Shown: positions 1 through 7,426 of the stretch, one piece after another
How positions within the stretch are numbered: position 1 is the stretch's first letter
Layout: the number at the start of each line of letters is the position of its first letter
DNA from: RAM1 sp943372585
GTDB lineage: Bacteria; Pseudomonadota; Gammaproteobacteria; Burkholderiales; Burkholderiaceae_C
NCBI GenBank assembly: GCA_943372585.1
Contig: CALRZF020000024.1
Location: 1-20,012, forward strand
DNA: 20,012 bases
Direction of reading: 5' to 3'
Translations under genes and position numbers: made by a program
Notes under the pieces: model-generated
Databases searched by the model: none
What the model was told of the DNA's origin: nothing
The model's input: only the letters and a program-made list of their open reading frames with translations

Positions 1-578
1 AGCGCGTGGGCGAACTGCTGAAGTCCGTGGGCCTGAGCCCGCTGGACATGGTCAAGTATCCGCACCAGTTCAGCGGCGGCCAGCGCCAGCGCATTTCCAT
101 TGCGCGCGCACTGGCCACCGAGCCCGAATTCCTGGTGTGTGACGAACCCACGAGCGCGCTGGACGTCTCTGTGCAGGCGCAGGTGCTGAACATCATGAAG
201 GACCTGCAGCAAAAGCAGGGCCTGACCTACCTGTTCATTTCGCACAACCTGGCGGTGGTGCGCCATGTGAGCGACGAGGTCGGCGTGATGTACCTGGGCC
301 GCCTGGTCGAACTGGCGCCCAAGCAGGAGCTCTTTGCCAGCCCGAAGCACCCGTACACGCGCATGCTGCTGGACGCCATCCCGAAGATGCACGACACGGG
401 CCGCCAGCGAACCCCCGTCAGCGGCGAGGTGCCCAACCCCCTGAACCCGCCGCCGGGCTGCACCTTCCACCCGCGCTGCCAGCATGCCAACGACCGCTGC
501 AAGACCGAGTGCCCCAAGCTGCTGGACATCCGCGGCGTGAAGATCGCCTGCCACGCCGTCGAAGAGGGCCGGATTTAG
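1..578 (+). CDS. Dipeptide/oligopeptide-type ABC transporter ATP-binding protein (3' fragment)
   Basis: Only the C-terminal part is present; the reading frame is open at the left edge, so the true start lies outside. The fragment begins after the Walker A motif. It shows the ABC signature FSGGQRQR, a Walker B segment EFLVCDEPTSALD, and the switch histidine in LFISHNLAVV. A C-terminal oligopeptide-transporter domain follows, with HPYTRMLLDAIP and then a cysteine cluster (GCTFHPRC...DRCKTEC). In Opp/Dpp-family ATPases this cysteine-rich tail is known or proposed to hold an iron-sulfur cluster. The family energises import of peptides, nickel or related solutes at the inner membrane. It resembles OppF/DppF more than OppD, but the substrate cannot be read from this part. 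It ends 31 bases from the convergent hexR stop, and I see no clear terminator hairpin in that gap. Confidence 0.93.
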   Translation, partial: RVGELLKSVGLSPLDMVKYPHQFSGGQRQRISIARALATEPEFLVCDEPTSALDVSVQAQVLNIMKDLQQKQGLTYLFISHNLAVVRHVSDEVGVMYLGRLVELAPKQELFASPKHPYTRMLLDAIPKMHDTGRQRTPVSGEVPNPLNPPPGCTFHPRCQHANDRCKTECPKLLDIRGVKIACHAVEEGRI

Positions 579-609
579 GTTTCTTCAGCAGGCCGCCCAG
601 GGGGTGGGG

Positions 610-1458
610 TCATGCATACCGCTTGCTGCGCAGGTTGTTCTTCATGTCCTTGAGCATGGGCTGCAGCTTGGCGCCGCCGATGCGCAAGGCCACGGTGGTC
701 ACCAGAACGTCGATGATCATCAGGTGCAGCAGGCGCGACACCATCGGGCTGTAACGGTCAAAGCCTTCGGGGTGGTCGGCTGCCAGGTGGATGTGTCCTG
801 CCGATGCCAGCGGCGAGCCGGTGGCGGTGATCACGATGGTGGTGGCACCGTTGCGCCGGGCGATGTCGCAGGCATCCATCAGGTCGCGGGTGCGCCCTGA
901 ATTGGAGATCACCACAACACAGTCGCCAGGGCCCAGCAGCGACGCGCTCATCACCTGCATGTGGCCGTCGCTGTAGGCAATGGTGTTGACACCCAGGCGA
1001 AAGAACTTGTGTTGCGCGTCCTGCGCCACGATGCCGGAATTGCCCACACCGAAGAACTCGATGCGCCGGCCCGCCGTGCAGGCGCCCACCAGCGCCTCCA
1101 CGGCCTTCTCGATGGCGAAGGTGGACGCATCGTTGCGGTACTTCAGGAACGCAGCCACTGCGTTGTCAATGACCTTGACCAGCACGTCGCCCGTCTTGTC
1201 GTCCGCGTCCACGCTGCGGTGGATGAAGGGCACGCCTTCACTGACCGTGCCGGCCAGCTTGAGCTTGAAATCGCTCAAGCCGTCATAGCCCACGCTGCGG
1301 CAAAAGCGAACCACAGTGGGTTTGCTCACGTGCGCGCGATCGGCCAGCTCGGTCACGGGCAGGTTGGCAAACGAGCGCGGGTCGCTCAGCACCAGCCTGC
1401 CTACGCGCTGTTCGGCAGGCGCCAGCGACGGCAGGGAGGCCTTGATTCGTTCCAGCAT
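610..1458 (-). CDS. hexR: HexR, RpiR-family transcriptional regulator of hexose-phosphate metabolism
   Basis: A 282-residue MurR/RpiR-family regulator. The N-terminal helix-turn-helix domain spans about residues 1-75 (VTELADRAHVSKPTVVRFCR near 35-55). A sugar-isomerase (SIS) domain spans about 125-255, with the phosphosugar-binding serine loops GVGNSG (about 137-142) and SNSGRT (about 185-190). In proteobacteria HexR binds 2-keto-3-deoxy-6-phosphogluconate, which releases it from DNA and adjusts zwf, Entner-Doudoroff and related genes. The gene lies directly downstream of zwf and is probably co-transcribed (15-21 bases apart), so HexR likely controls its own level through the zwf operator. 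Start choice: AGGAG lies 8 bases before the ATG at 1458 but only 2 bases before the in-frame ATG at 1464. The later start is preferred, although the longer form (starting MTMLERI) resembles the E. coli HexR N-terminus. The assignment is firm from sequence and context together. Confidence 0.93.
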   Translation of the reverse strand: MLERIKASLPSLAPAEQRVGRLVLSDPRSFANLPVTELADRAHVSKPTVVRFCRSVGYDGLSDFKLKLAGTVSEGVPFIHRSVDADDKTGDVLVKVIDNAVAAFLKYRNDASTFAIEKAVEALVGACTAGRRIEFFGVGNSGIVAQDAQHKFFRLGVNTIAYSDGHMQVMSASLLGPGDCVVVISNSGRTRDLMDACDIARRNGATTIVITATGSPLASAGHIHLAADHPEGFDRYSPMVSRLLHLMIIDVLVTTVALRIGGAKLQPMLKDMKNNLRSKRYA

Positions 1459-1479
1459 CGTCATGTCTCCTGTTGTTCT

Positions 1480-2943
1480 CTAGTGCTCTTCGCTCCAGCA
1501 AAAGCCGTCGCGCGCGATCATGGCGCTGGAGGCGCTGGGCCCCCAGCTACCGGCTGCATAGGGGCGCGGTGGCTCTGCAGATGCCTTCCATGCGTCCAGC
1601 AGGGGCCCGACCCAGCGCCAGGCCTCTTCCTGTTCGTCACTGCGCACAAACAGGTTCAGCCGTCCGTCGATCACGTCCAGCAGAAGCCGTTCATAGGCGC
1701 CCACGCGTTCGGAGCCAAAGCGTTTGTCAAAGTCCAGGTCCAGCTGGACGGGTGCAAGCGACTGGCTGGCCTTGCGCGGGTGGGGGTTGTCCTGGCCTTG
1801 CGCCAGCAGGTGCAGCTCCAGCCCGTCGCGCGGTTGCAGGTTGATGACCAGCCGGTTGGAGCTGCCCTGTGGCGCATGAAAGATGGCATGGGGCGCGGGA
1901 CGGAAATTCACCACGATGTGCGCGTCGCGCCCGGCCAGCCGTTTACCGGTGCGGATGTAAAACGGCACGCCCGCCCAGCGCCAGTTGGCGATCTCGGCGC
2001 GCAGCGCCACAAAGGTCTCGGTGTTGCTGGCTGGCGATACGCCCGGCTCGTCGCGGTAGGCACGCACGGCCTCGCCGTTCACGTTGCCGGCCGCATACTG
2101 GCCGCGCACCACATGCTGCGTCAGGGTCTCTGGCGTCCATGGTTTGAGCGAGCGCAGCACCTTGAGCTTTTCGTCGCGGATGGCGTCGGCGTGCGCATTG
2201 ATGGGCGGCTCCATGCCGATCGCGCACAGCAGCTGCAGCGCATGGTTTTGCACCATATCGCGCAGCGCACCCGTCTGGTCGTAAAAGGCACCGCGCTTTT
2301 CAACGCCCAGGTCTTCGGCAATGGTGATCTGGATGTTGGCGATGGTCTCGCGACGCCACAGCGGCTCGAACAGCGAATTGCCAAAGCGCAGCGCAAACAG
2401 GTTCTGTACCGATGGCTTGCCCAGGTAGTGGTCGATGCGAAACACCTGACGTTCCGTGAAAGCCTTTCGCACCGCATCGTTGATGGCGCGGTTGGAGGCC
2501 AGGTCATGGCCCAGCGGTTTTTCAAGAACGATACGCACGTGCGGCTGGTTCAGGCCCGCGGCGGCAATCTGCTCACACACCTGCGTGAACAGGGCGGGTG
2601 CCGTAGCCAGGTACATCACCACGGTGGCGGCGGCGCGCTCGCGCAGGCTGGCGGCCAGCACGGCATAGTCGCGCGGCTGCGACAGGTCCAGCCGCACAAA
2701 GTGCAGCAGTGCTGCAAAGCGCGAAAACTCCTCGGGGCTGGGCCGCTTGGCGAGCTCAACGCCGTCAAAGCGCGACTGGATCAGAGCGCGGTACTGCTCA
2801 TCGCTCAGCTCATCGCGTGCCACGCCAATGATGCGTGTGCTCTCGGGGAGCGTGCCGTGGCGAAATGCCTGGAACAAGGCGGGCATCAGCTTGCGCCAGG
2901 CCAGGTCGCCGGTGCCGCCAAACAGAACAAGGTCAAGACTCAT
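1480..2943 (-). CDS. zwf: Glucose-6-phosphate 1-dehydrogenase
   Basis: A 487-residue enzyme of normal length that oxidises glucose-6-phosphate to 6-phosphogluconolactone with NAD(P)+. It is the entry to the oxidative pentose phosphate and Entner-Doudoroff routes. Visible motifs are the Rossmann nucleotide fold LFGGTGDLAWRKLMPALF at residues 7-24, EKPLG at 141-145, and the family active-site signature RIDHYLGKPSVQNLF around 169-183. The substrate-binding DHYLGK is at 171-176, and the likely catalytic base is H234 in MVQNHALQ. The ATG at 2943 is chosen because the nucleotide-binding strand starts immediately after it. An in-frame ATG at 2970 would add nine non-conserved residues and place the start at the edge of the HexR-like operator. 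It is the first gene of a zwf-hexR operon and is divergent from the ABC importer. No pgl, edd or eda is linked in this window. Confidence 0.97.
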   Translation of the reverse strand: MSLDLVLFGGTGDLAWRKLMPALFQAFRHGTLPESTRIIGVARDELSDEQYRALIQSRFDGVELAKRPSPEEFSRFAALLHFVRLDLSQPRDYAVLAASLRERAAATVVMYLATAPALFTQVCEQIAAAGLNQPHVRIVLEKPLGHDLASNRAINDAVRKAFTERQVFRIDHYLGKPSVQNLFALRFGNSLFEPLWRRETIANIQITIAEDLGVEKRGAFYDQTGALRDMVQNHALQLLCAIGMEPPINAHADAIRDEKLKVLRSLKPWTPETLTQHVVRGQYAAGNVNGEAVRAYRDEPGVSPASNTETFVALRAEIANWRWAGVPFYIRTGKRLAGRDAHIVVNFRPAPHAIFHAPQGSSNRLVINLQPRDGLELHLLAQGQDNPHPRKASQSLAPVQLDLDFDKRFGSERVGAYERLLLDVIDGRLNLFVRSDEQEEAWRWVGPLLDAWKASAEPPRPYAAGSWGPSASSAMIARDGFCWSEEH

Positions 2944-2967
2944 GATCGTTTCCGGGGAACAATCCCG

Positions 2968-2988
2968 CAATGTAACTTAGTTTCATTG
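2968..2988. promoter_or_regulatory. HexR-like operator upstream of zwf
   Basis: A 21-base inverted repeat centred on 2978, with a single mismatched pair (2973/2983). The left arm is CAATGTAACT and the right arm AGTTTCATTG. The core TGTAAC-TTA-GTTTCA fits the proteobacterial HexR-type pattern (TGTAAT-N3-ATTACA-like). It starts 24 bases before the zwf start codon, where a bound regulator would block transcription initiation or elongation. HexR is encoded in the same operon, which makes it the obvious binder. Binding is inferred from palindrome and context. Confidence 0.75.
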
Positions 2989-3084
2989 AAAATAACATGC
3001 ATGCTGATTTGAGGCGGCCAAATTTGTGATGCGCTCAGTGTTTTCCCGGTAGTGATAGGGGCGCCACGTGGGTAGCATCGGCGC

Positions 3085-3097
3085 GTAATCAAATTAC
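3085..3097. promoter_or_regulatory. HexR-like operator upstream of the ABC importer
   Basis: A perfect 13-base inverted repeat, GTAAT-CAA-ATTAC, whose last base is 13 bases before the start codon at 3111. Its half-site GTAAT/ATTAC matches the core of the known HexR consensus and resembles the palindrome in front of zwf on the other side of the same 167-base intergenic region. A weak -10-like TAGCAT at 3073-3078 would put initiation inside the palindrome, consistent with repression; no good -35 accompanies it. The Shine-Dalgarno GGAG (3102-3105) follows directly. Confidence 0.7.
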
Positions 3098-3110
3098 TAC
3101 TGGAGATTTC

Positions 3111-4124
3111 ATGAAACGCATGCTCACCGGCACGGCACTGGCCGTTGCAGCTTTTGGCGCCGCTGCGCAAGGCCAGGTCAACATCATCTGTTCCGTGCAG
3201 GCAGAGTGGTGCAACCTGATGTCTACCGTGTATGCCCGCACTACCGGCGTCAAGGTCAACATGACCGCCAAAGGCTCGGGTGAAGCACTGGCCCAGCTCA
3301 ACGCTGAAAAAGCCAACCCCAAGACCGACATCTGGTTTGGCGGCACCGGCGACCCGCACCTGCAGGCGGCCGAGCAGGGCCTGACGCTGGAGTACAAGTC
3401 CGAGCAGATCAAGGACCTGCACCCCTGGGCGCAAAAGCAGGCGGCTGACTCCAAATACCGCACCGTGGGTGTGTACCTGGGCCCCTTGGGCTTTGGCTTC
3501 AACAACGAAATGCTGGCCAAGAAAAAGGCCAAGGCGCCCGCGTCGTGGGCTGACCTGCTGAAGCCTGAATTCAAGGGCGAAGTGCAGATGGCCAACCCCG
3601 CGTCCAGCGGCACCGCCTACACCATGATTGCCACGCTGGTGCAGCTGATGGGCGAGGACAAGGCCTTTGATTACATGAAGAAACTGCACCCGAACATCAG
3701 CGCCTACACGCGTTCGGGCACCGCGCCGGTCAAGGCTGCGGCACGGGGCGAGACCACGGTGTCCATCAGTTTCGTGCACGACGTGACGACCGAGGCCGTC
3801 AACGGTTTCCCGGTGGGCTCGGCCACGCCGTCTGAAGGTACGGGCGCTGAAGTCGGCTCCATGAGCATCGTGAAGAACGGCCCCAACACCGAGGCCGCCA
3901 AGAAGTTCTACGAATGGGCGCTCACGCCCGGCGGCCAGCAATTCGGCCTGGCGGCCAAGCAGTTCCAGCTGCCCAGCAATGCCAAGGTGGCCAAGGACCC
4001 GCGCATGACGGACCCTGCCAAGATCAAGCTGATCAACTACGACTACGCCAAGTACGGCGCCAGCGCCGAGCGCCGCCGCCTGATCGCCAAGTGGGAAAAG
4101 GAAGTGCAGAACCAGTCGCGTTAA
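3111..4124 (+). CDS. Periplasmic substrate-binding protein of an AfuA/FbpA-like ABC importer
   Basis: 337 residues with a Sec signal peptide (MKRMLTGTALAVAAFGAAA; cleavage near residue 19-21). The mature part is a type-2 periplasmic binding fold of the extracellular solute-binding family that includes FbpA (iron), AfuA (hexose phosphates) and aminoethylphosphonate binders. Typical landmarks are WFGGTGDPHLQAAEQG (75-90), LGPLGFGFNNEML (123-135) and GTAYTMIATLVQLMGEDKA (167-185). The consecutive tyrosine pair that FbpA-type proteins use to hold Fe(III) is not visible. The corresponding region instead has FVHD (221-224) followed by PSEGTG (240-245), a His-Asp...Glu arrangement recalling the sugar-contacting residues I remember for AfuA. 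Start: GGAG five bases before the ATG. It is the first gene of a three-gene operon preceded by a HexR-like palindrome and divergent from zwf. The best guess is a sugar-phosphate binder; the family is certain, the ligand is not. Confidence 0.9.
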   Translation: MKRMLTGTALAVAAFGAAAQGQVNIICSVQAEWCNLMSTVYARTTGVKVNMTAKGSGEALAQLNAEKANPKTDIWFGGTGDPHLQAAEQGLTLEYKSEQIKDLHPWAQKQAADSKYRTVGVYLGPLGFGFNNEMLAKKKAKAPASWADLLKPEFKGEVQMANPASSGTAYTMIATLVQLMGEDKAFDYMKKLHPNISAYTRSGTAPVKAAARGETTVSISFVHDVTTEAVNGFPVGSATPSEGTGAEVGSMSIVKNGPNTEAAKKFYEWALTPGGQQFGLAAKQFQLPSNAKVAKDPRMTDPAKIKLINYDYAKYGASAERRRLIAKWEKEVQNQSR

Positions 4125-4151
4125 GCGGCTGCGCACTGAGCGGCCTTCATC

Positions 4152-6368
4152 ATGAAACTTTCCGTCAACAAGCCCTTGTGGCTTTGGGTGGCTGTGGGCG
4201 TGCTCGCCTACCTGGCCCTGCCCTGGTACGCCATTCAGGACGCCAACGGGCTGCGCCTGATCCCGCAGGTGTTCTCGCAGGAGCAGGCCGGCAACGGCCT
4301 GCTGCAGGCGGCGCGCTACGGCAAGCCCTGGCTCTGGCTGGGCCTGGCCGGGCTGCTGCTGGCGGCGGCAGGCGCCTGCCTGCCGCCGGGGCGCCGCCAG
4401 GGCGCGGTGCTGATGGCCGGCGGCGGCCTGGGGCTGCTGGCGCTGCTGGTCAGTGGCTTCACCATCGGTGCACGCGGGTGGGCGTTCGAATCGCTGACAG
4501 CCAGCTTTGGCGAGCTGGCCGCGCGCCAGCCCGGCGTGGGCTGGGGTGGCTTTGTGGCATTGACGGCACTGCTCATGCTGGCCGCGTTTGGCGTGGCACG
4601 GCGCGGGTATTTCAAGGGTGACCTGTTTGTGGCTGCGGCCGTGCTGGGTTGCGGCAGCCTGCTGGCGCTGTTCATCCTTTTCCCGGTACTGAAGGCATTA
4701 AGCGCGGCGTTTTTGCTGGAAGACGGTGGCTTTGCAGTGGGCGCGATCGTGGACCGCGTGGCCAGCGAGCGCAACTTCGGTCTGGGCTGCGTCACGGGCG
4801 GACAGCGCTGTGGGGTGGCGTGGAACACGCTGTTCCTGGGCCTCATGACGGCGGCCAGCACCACGCTGCTGGGCACGTTGATGGCGTTGATGGCTGAGCG
4901 CACCTCCAAACGCTACGGCCGGCCGCTGAACATCGTGGCCATGCTGCCCATCATCACGCCGCCGTTCGTGGTGGGCTTGGGCCTGATCCTGCTGTTCGGC
5001 CGCGCCGGTGTGGCCAACCAGTTCCTGGAATGGGCCTTCGGCATTCCGCCCACGCGCTGGTTCTATGGCTGGTTTGGCGTTTGGATTGCGCAGACCTTTG
5101 CCTTCACGCCCATCGCCTTCATGATCATGCGCGGCGTGGTGCAGGGCGTGGCGCCCAGCCTGGAAGAGGCCGCGCAGACCCTGCGCGCGAGCCCGCAGCA
5201 AACCTTCATGACCGTGACGCTGCCGCTGCTCAAGCCCGGCCTGGCCAATGCGTTCCTGGTGGGCTTCATTGAAAGCATGGCCGACTTCGGCAACCCCATC
5301 GTGGTGGGCGGGCAGTTCTCTGTGCTGTCTACCGAAATCTTCTTTGCCATCGTGGGGGCGCAATACGACCAGGGCCGCGCGGCGTCGCTGGCATGGATCC
5401 TGACGGTGTTTGCGCTCACGGTGTTTGCCATCCAGCGCGGCCTGCTGGGCAAGCAGAACTTCACCACGGTGTCCGGCAAGGGCGACTCGGGCATCGCCAT
5501 GCCGCTGCCTGCAGGTGTGCGGCGCGTGGTGTACGGCGTGGCGCTGCCCTGGATGGCGTTCACGCTGGTGGTGTACCTGTTTGCCTTTGCCGGCGGCTTT
5601 GTACAGACCTGGGGGCGTGATTACACGATCACGCTCAACCACTTCCGTACGGCGTTCTCGCTGGAGTGGGGCGAGTTTGGCCTGGTCTGGGCCGGCACGG
5701 CGTGGAATTCATTTTTCACGACCATCAAGCTGGCGGCCATTTCGGCGCCCATGACGGCCACGGTGGGCCTGATGATCGCGTGGCTGCTGGCGCGCACCGA
5801 ATTCCGCGGACAGGGCGCGTTTGAATTCTCTGCGCTGCTGGCATTTGCCATCCCTGGCACGGTGCTGGGTGTGAGCTACATCCTGGCGTTCAACGTGCCG
5901 CCGTTTGAGCTGACGGGCACGGCGCTGATCATCGTGCTGTGCTTCATGTTCCGCAACCTGCCGGTGGGCGTGCGCGCAGGCACGGCGGCCTTCAAGCAGC
6001 TGGACCGGTCGCTGGATGAGGCGTCGCTGATGCTGCGGGCCAACAGCGTGCAGACGCTGCGCCATGTGGTGCTGCCGCTGCTCAAACCTGCGCTGGTGGC
6101 GGCGCTGGTGTACAGCTTCGTGCGGGCCATCACCACGGTCAGCGCGGTGATCTTCCTGGTCACGGCCGAGAACGAGTTGGCCACCACCTACATCATCGGC
6201 CGCGTGGGCAATGGGGACTACGGCGTTGCGTTGGCCTATTGCACGGTGCTCATCATCCTCATGTCCGTGGCGACGGCCTTGATTCAATTCGTCGTCGGTG
6301 AGCGAAAGCTGGGCCGGCGCAAGGCCGGTGCAGGCCACAAAATAACCAACACACAAGGAATGCACTGA
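4152..6368 (+). CDS. ABC importer permease, fused two-module (AfuB/FbpB-like)
   Basis: A 738-residue polytopic inner-membrane protein carrying two binding-protein-dependent permease modules in one chain. Each module has the coupling-loop (EAA) motif that docks on the ATPase: EEAAQTLRASPQQTFMTVTLPLLKPGLAN starts near residue 337 and a second copy, DEASLMLRANSVQTLRHVVLPLLKPALV, near 620 (each quoted only in part here as landmark). An N-terminal region of about 150 residues with several extra hydrophobic helices precedes the first module, making the protein longer than a minimal FbpB. It starts 27 bases after the binding-protein gene without a strong Shine-Dalgarno, suggesting coupled translation. 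Its stop overlaps the ATPase start (TGATG). With the flanking genes it forms a complete binding protein/permease/ATPase importer. Confidence 0.93.
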   Translation: MKLSVNKPLWLWVAVGVLAYLALPWYAIQDANGLRLIPQVFSQEQAGNGLLQAARYGKPWLWLGLAGLLLAAAGACLPPGRRQGAVLMAGGGLGLLALLVSGFTIGARGWAFESLTASFGELAARQPGVGWGGFVALTALLMLAAFGVARRGYFKGDLFVAAAVLGCGSLLALFILFPVLKALSAAFLLEDGGFAVGAIVDRVASERNFGLGCVTGGQRCGVAWNTLFLGLMTAASTTLLGTLMALMAERTSKRYGRPLNIVAMLPIITPPFVVGLGLILLFGRAGVANQFLEWAFGIPPTRWFYGWFGVWIAQTFAFTPIAFMIMRGVVQGVAPSLEEAAQTLRASPQQTFMTVTLPLLKPGLANAFLVGFIESMADFGNPIVVGGQFSVLSTEIFFAIVGAQYDQGRAASLAWILTVFALTVFAIQRGLLGKQNFTTVSGKGDSGIAMPLPAGVRRVVYGVALPWMAFTLVVYLFAFAGGFVQTWGRDYTITLNHFRTAFSLEWGEFGLVWAGTAWNSFFTTIKLAAISAPMTATVGLMIAWLLARTEFRGQGAFEFSALLAFAIPGTVLGVSYILAFNVPPFELTGTALIIVLCFMFRNLPVGVRAGTAAFKQLDRSLDEASLMLRANSVQTLRHVVLPLLKPALVAALVYSFVRAITTVSAVIFLVTAENELATTYIIGRVGNGDYGVALAYCTVLIILMSVATALIQFVVGERKLGRRKAGAGHKITNTQGMH

Positions 6369-7420
6369 TGACTGATTCAGGCATCGTTTTCAAAAACGTC
6401 ACCAAGCGCTATGGCACGGACCCGTCGGCGCCGCTGGCAGTGCAGGGCATCAGCTTTGAGGTCCCGCGCGGTACGTTGACGACCATCCTCGGCCCCTCGG
6501 GCTGCGGCAAGACCACCACGCTGCGCATGATTGCCGGGCTGGAGTCGCCCACCTCGGGGCAGATCATCATTGCCGGCAAGGATGTGACCACGCTGGGCCC
6601 CGCGCAGCGCAACGTGAGCATGATGTTCCAGAGCTACGCCCTATTCCCGCACATGAGCGTGGTGGAAAACGTGATGTACGGGCTGCGCATGTCCGGCATT
6701 GCCAAAGACGCCGCACGCCCGCAGGCCGTGGAGGCGTTGCGCAACGTGGGGTTGGTCGGCTTTGACGACCGGCTGCCTAGCGAGCTGTCGGGCGGGCAGC
6801 AGCAGCGTGTGGCGCTGGCTCGCGCGCTGGTGCTGGAGCCGGCCGTGTTGCTGTTTGACGAGCCACTGAGCAACTTGGACGCCCGGCTGCGCCGCGAAAT
6901 GCGCGAGGAAATCCGCACCCTGCAGCAGCGCCTGCAACTGACGGTGGCCTATGTCACGCACGACCAGAGCGAGGCGCTGGCGGTCAGCGACCAGATCATC
7001 GTCATGAACCACGGCCTGATCGCCCAGCGCGGCACCCCGCAGGACTTGTACGAATACCCGCAGTCGGAGTTTGTCGCCGGCTTCATGGGCGAGGCCATGC
7101 TATTCCCGGCAGTCGCAGGCGCAGATGGCACGGTATCGCTGGGCCCGCTGACGTTGACGGCGCGCCGGCCGGTAGCGGCGGGCCCGGTCAAGGCGGCTGT
7201 GCGGCCAGAGGCCTGGAACATCCATCGTGATGGCGCAGGGCTGCAGGCCACGTGCGTCAAGTCAGCTTATCTGGGCAACGTTTATGAATACACGTTCAAA
7301 ACCGAGCTGGGGCAGATCTTTGTGGTGTCGCCCAACCTGACCGATGTCCTGACACCCGGGGCACAGGTGGGGCTCAGCCTGGCTGACCACGGCGTGTCCG
7401 TGGTGTCTGCGACTGCCTGA
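6368..7420 (+). CDS. ABC importer ATP-binding protein (AfuC/FbpC/PotA-like)
   Basis: A 350-residue ATPase of the importer. It has Walker A GPSGCGKTT (42-50), Q-loop in MMFQSYALFPH (Q87), signature LSGGQQQR (139-146), Walker B VLLFDEPLSNLD (159-170) and switch histidine H197 in VTHDQSEA. A C-terminal TOBE-type beta domain (about 240-345) is typical of the carbohydrate/iron/polyamine import ATPases. The start codon overlaps the permease stop by one base (TGATG), so synthesis is probably coupled. The gene ends 6 bases from the convergent lipocalin stop, and I see no terminator between them. The fold and role are certain; the transported substrate must be inferred from the other two subunits and the HexR-like site. 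Confidence 0.95.
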   Translation: MTDSGIVFKNVTKRYGTDPSAPLAVQGISFEVPRGTLTTILGPSGCGKTTTLRMIAGLESPTSGQIIIAGKDVTTLGPAQRNVSMMFQSYALFPHMSVVENVMYGLRMSGIAKDAARPQAVEALRNVGLVGFDDRLPSELSGGQQQRVALARALVLEPAVLLFDEPLSNLDARLRREMREEIRTLQQRLQLTVAYVTHDQSEALAVSDQIIVMNHGLIAQRGTPQDLYEYPQSEFVAGFMGEAMLFPAVAGADGTVSLGPLTLTARRPVAAGPVKAAVRPEAWNIHRDGAGLQATCVKSAYLGNVYEYTFKTELGQIFVVSPNLTDVLTPGAQVGLSLADHGVSVVSATA

Positions 7421-7426
7421 GCAGGT

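Noticed and set aside
961..3012. 683-residue plus-strand open frame across hexR/zwf
   Set aside because: It is antisense to two certain genes (zwf, hexR); its translation is low-complexity (Gln/His/Arg/Ala-rich) with no recognisable domain, a normal by-product of high-GC coding DNA.
3085..3097. Palindrome before the importer considered as a Fur box
   Set aside because: It lacks the GATAAT/ATTATC hexamer repeats of Fur sites and matches the HexR-type half-site instead.
2940..4136. 398-residue minus-strand open frame opposite the binding-protein gene
   Set aside because: It is antisense to a clear signal-peptide-bearing binding protein and also crosses both operators; no domain features.
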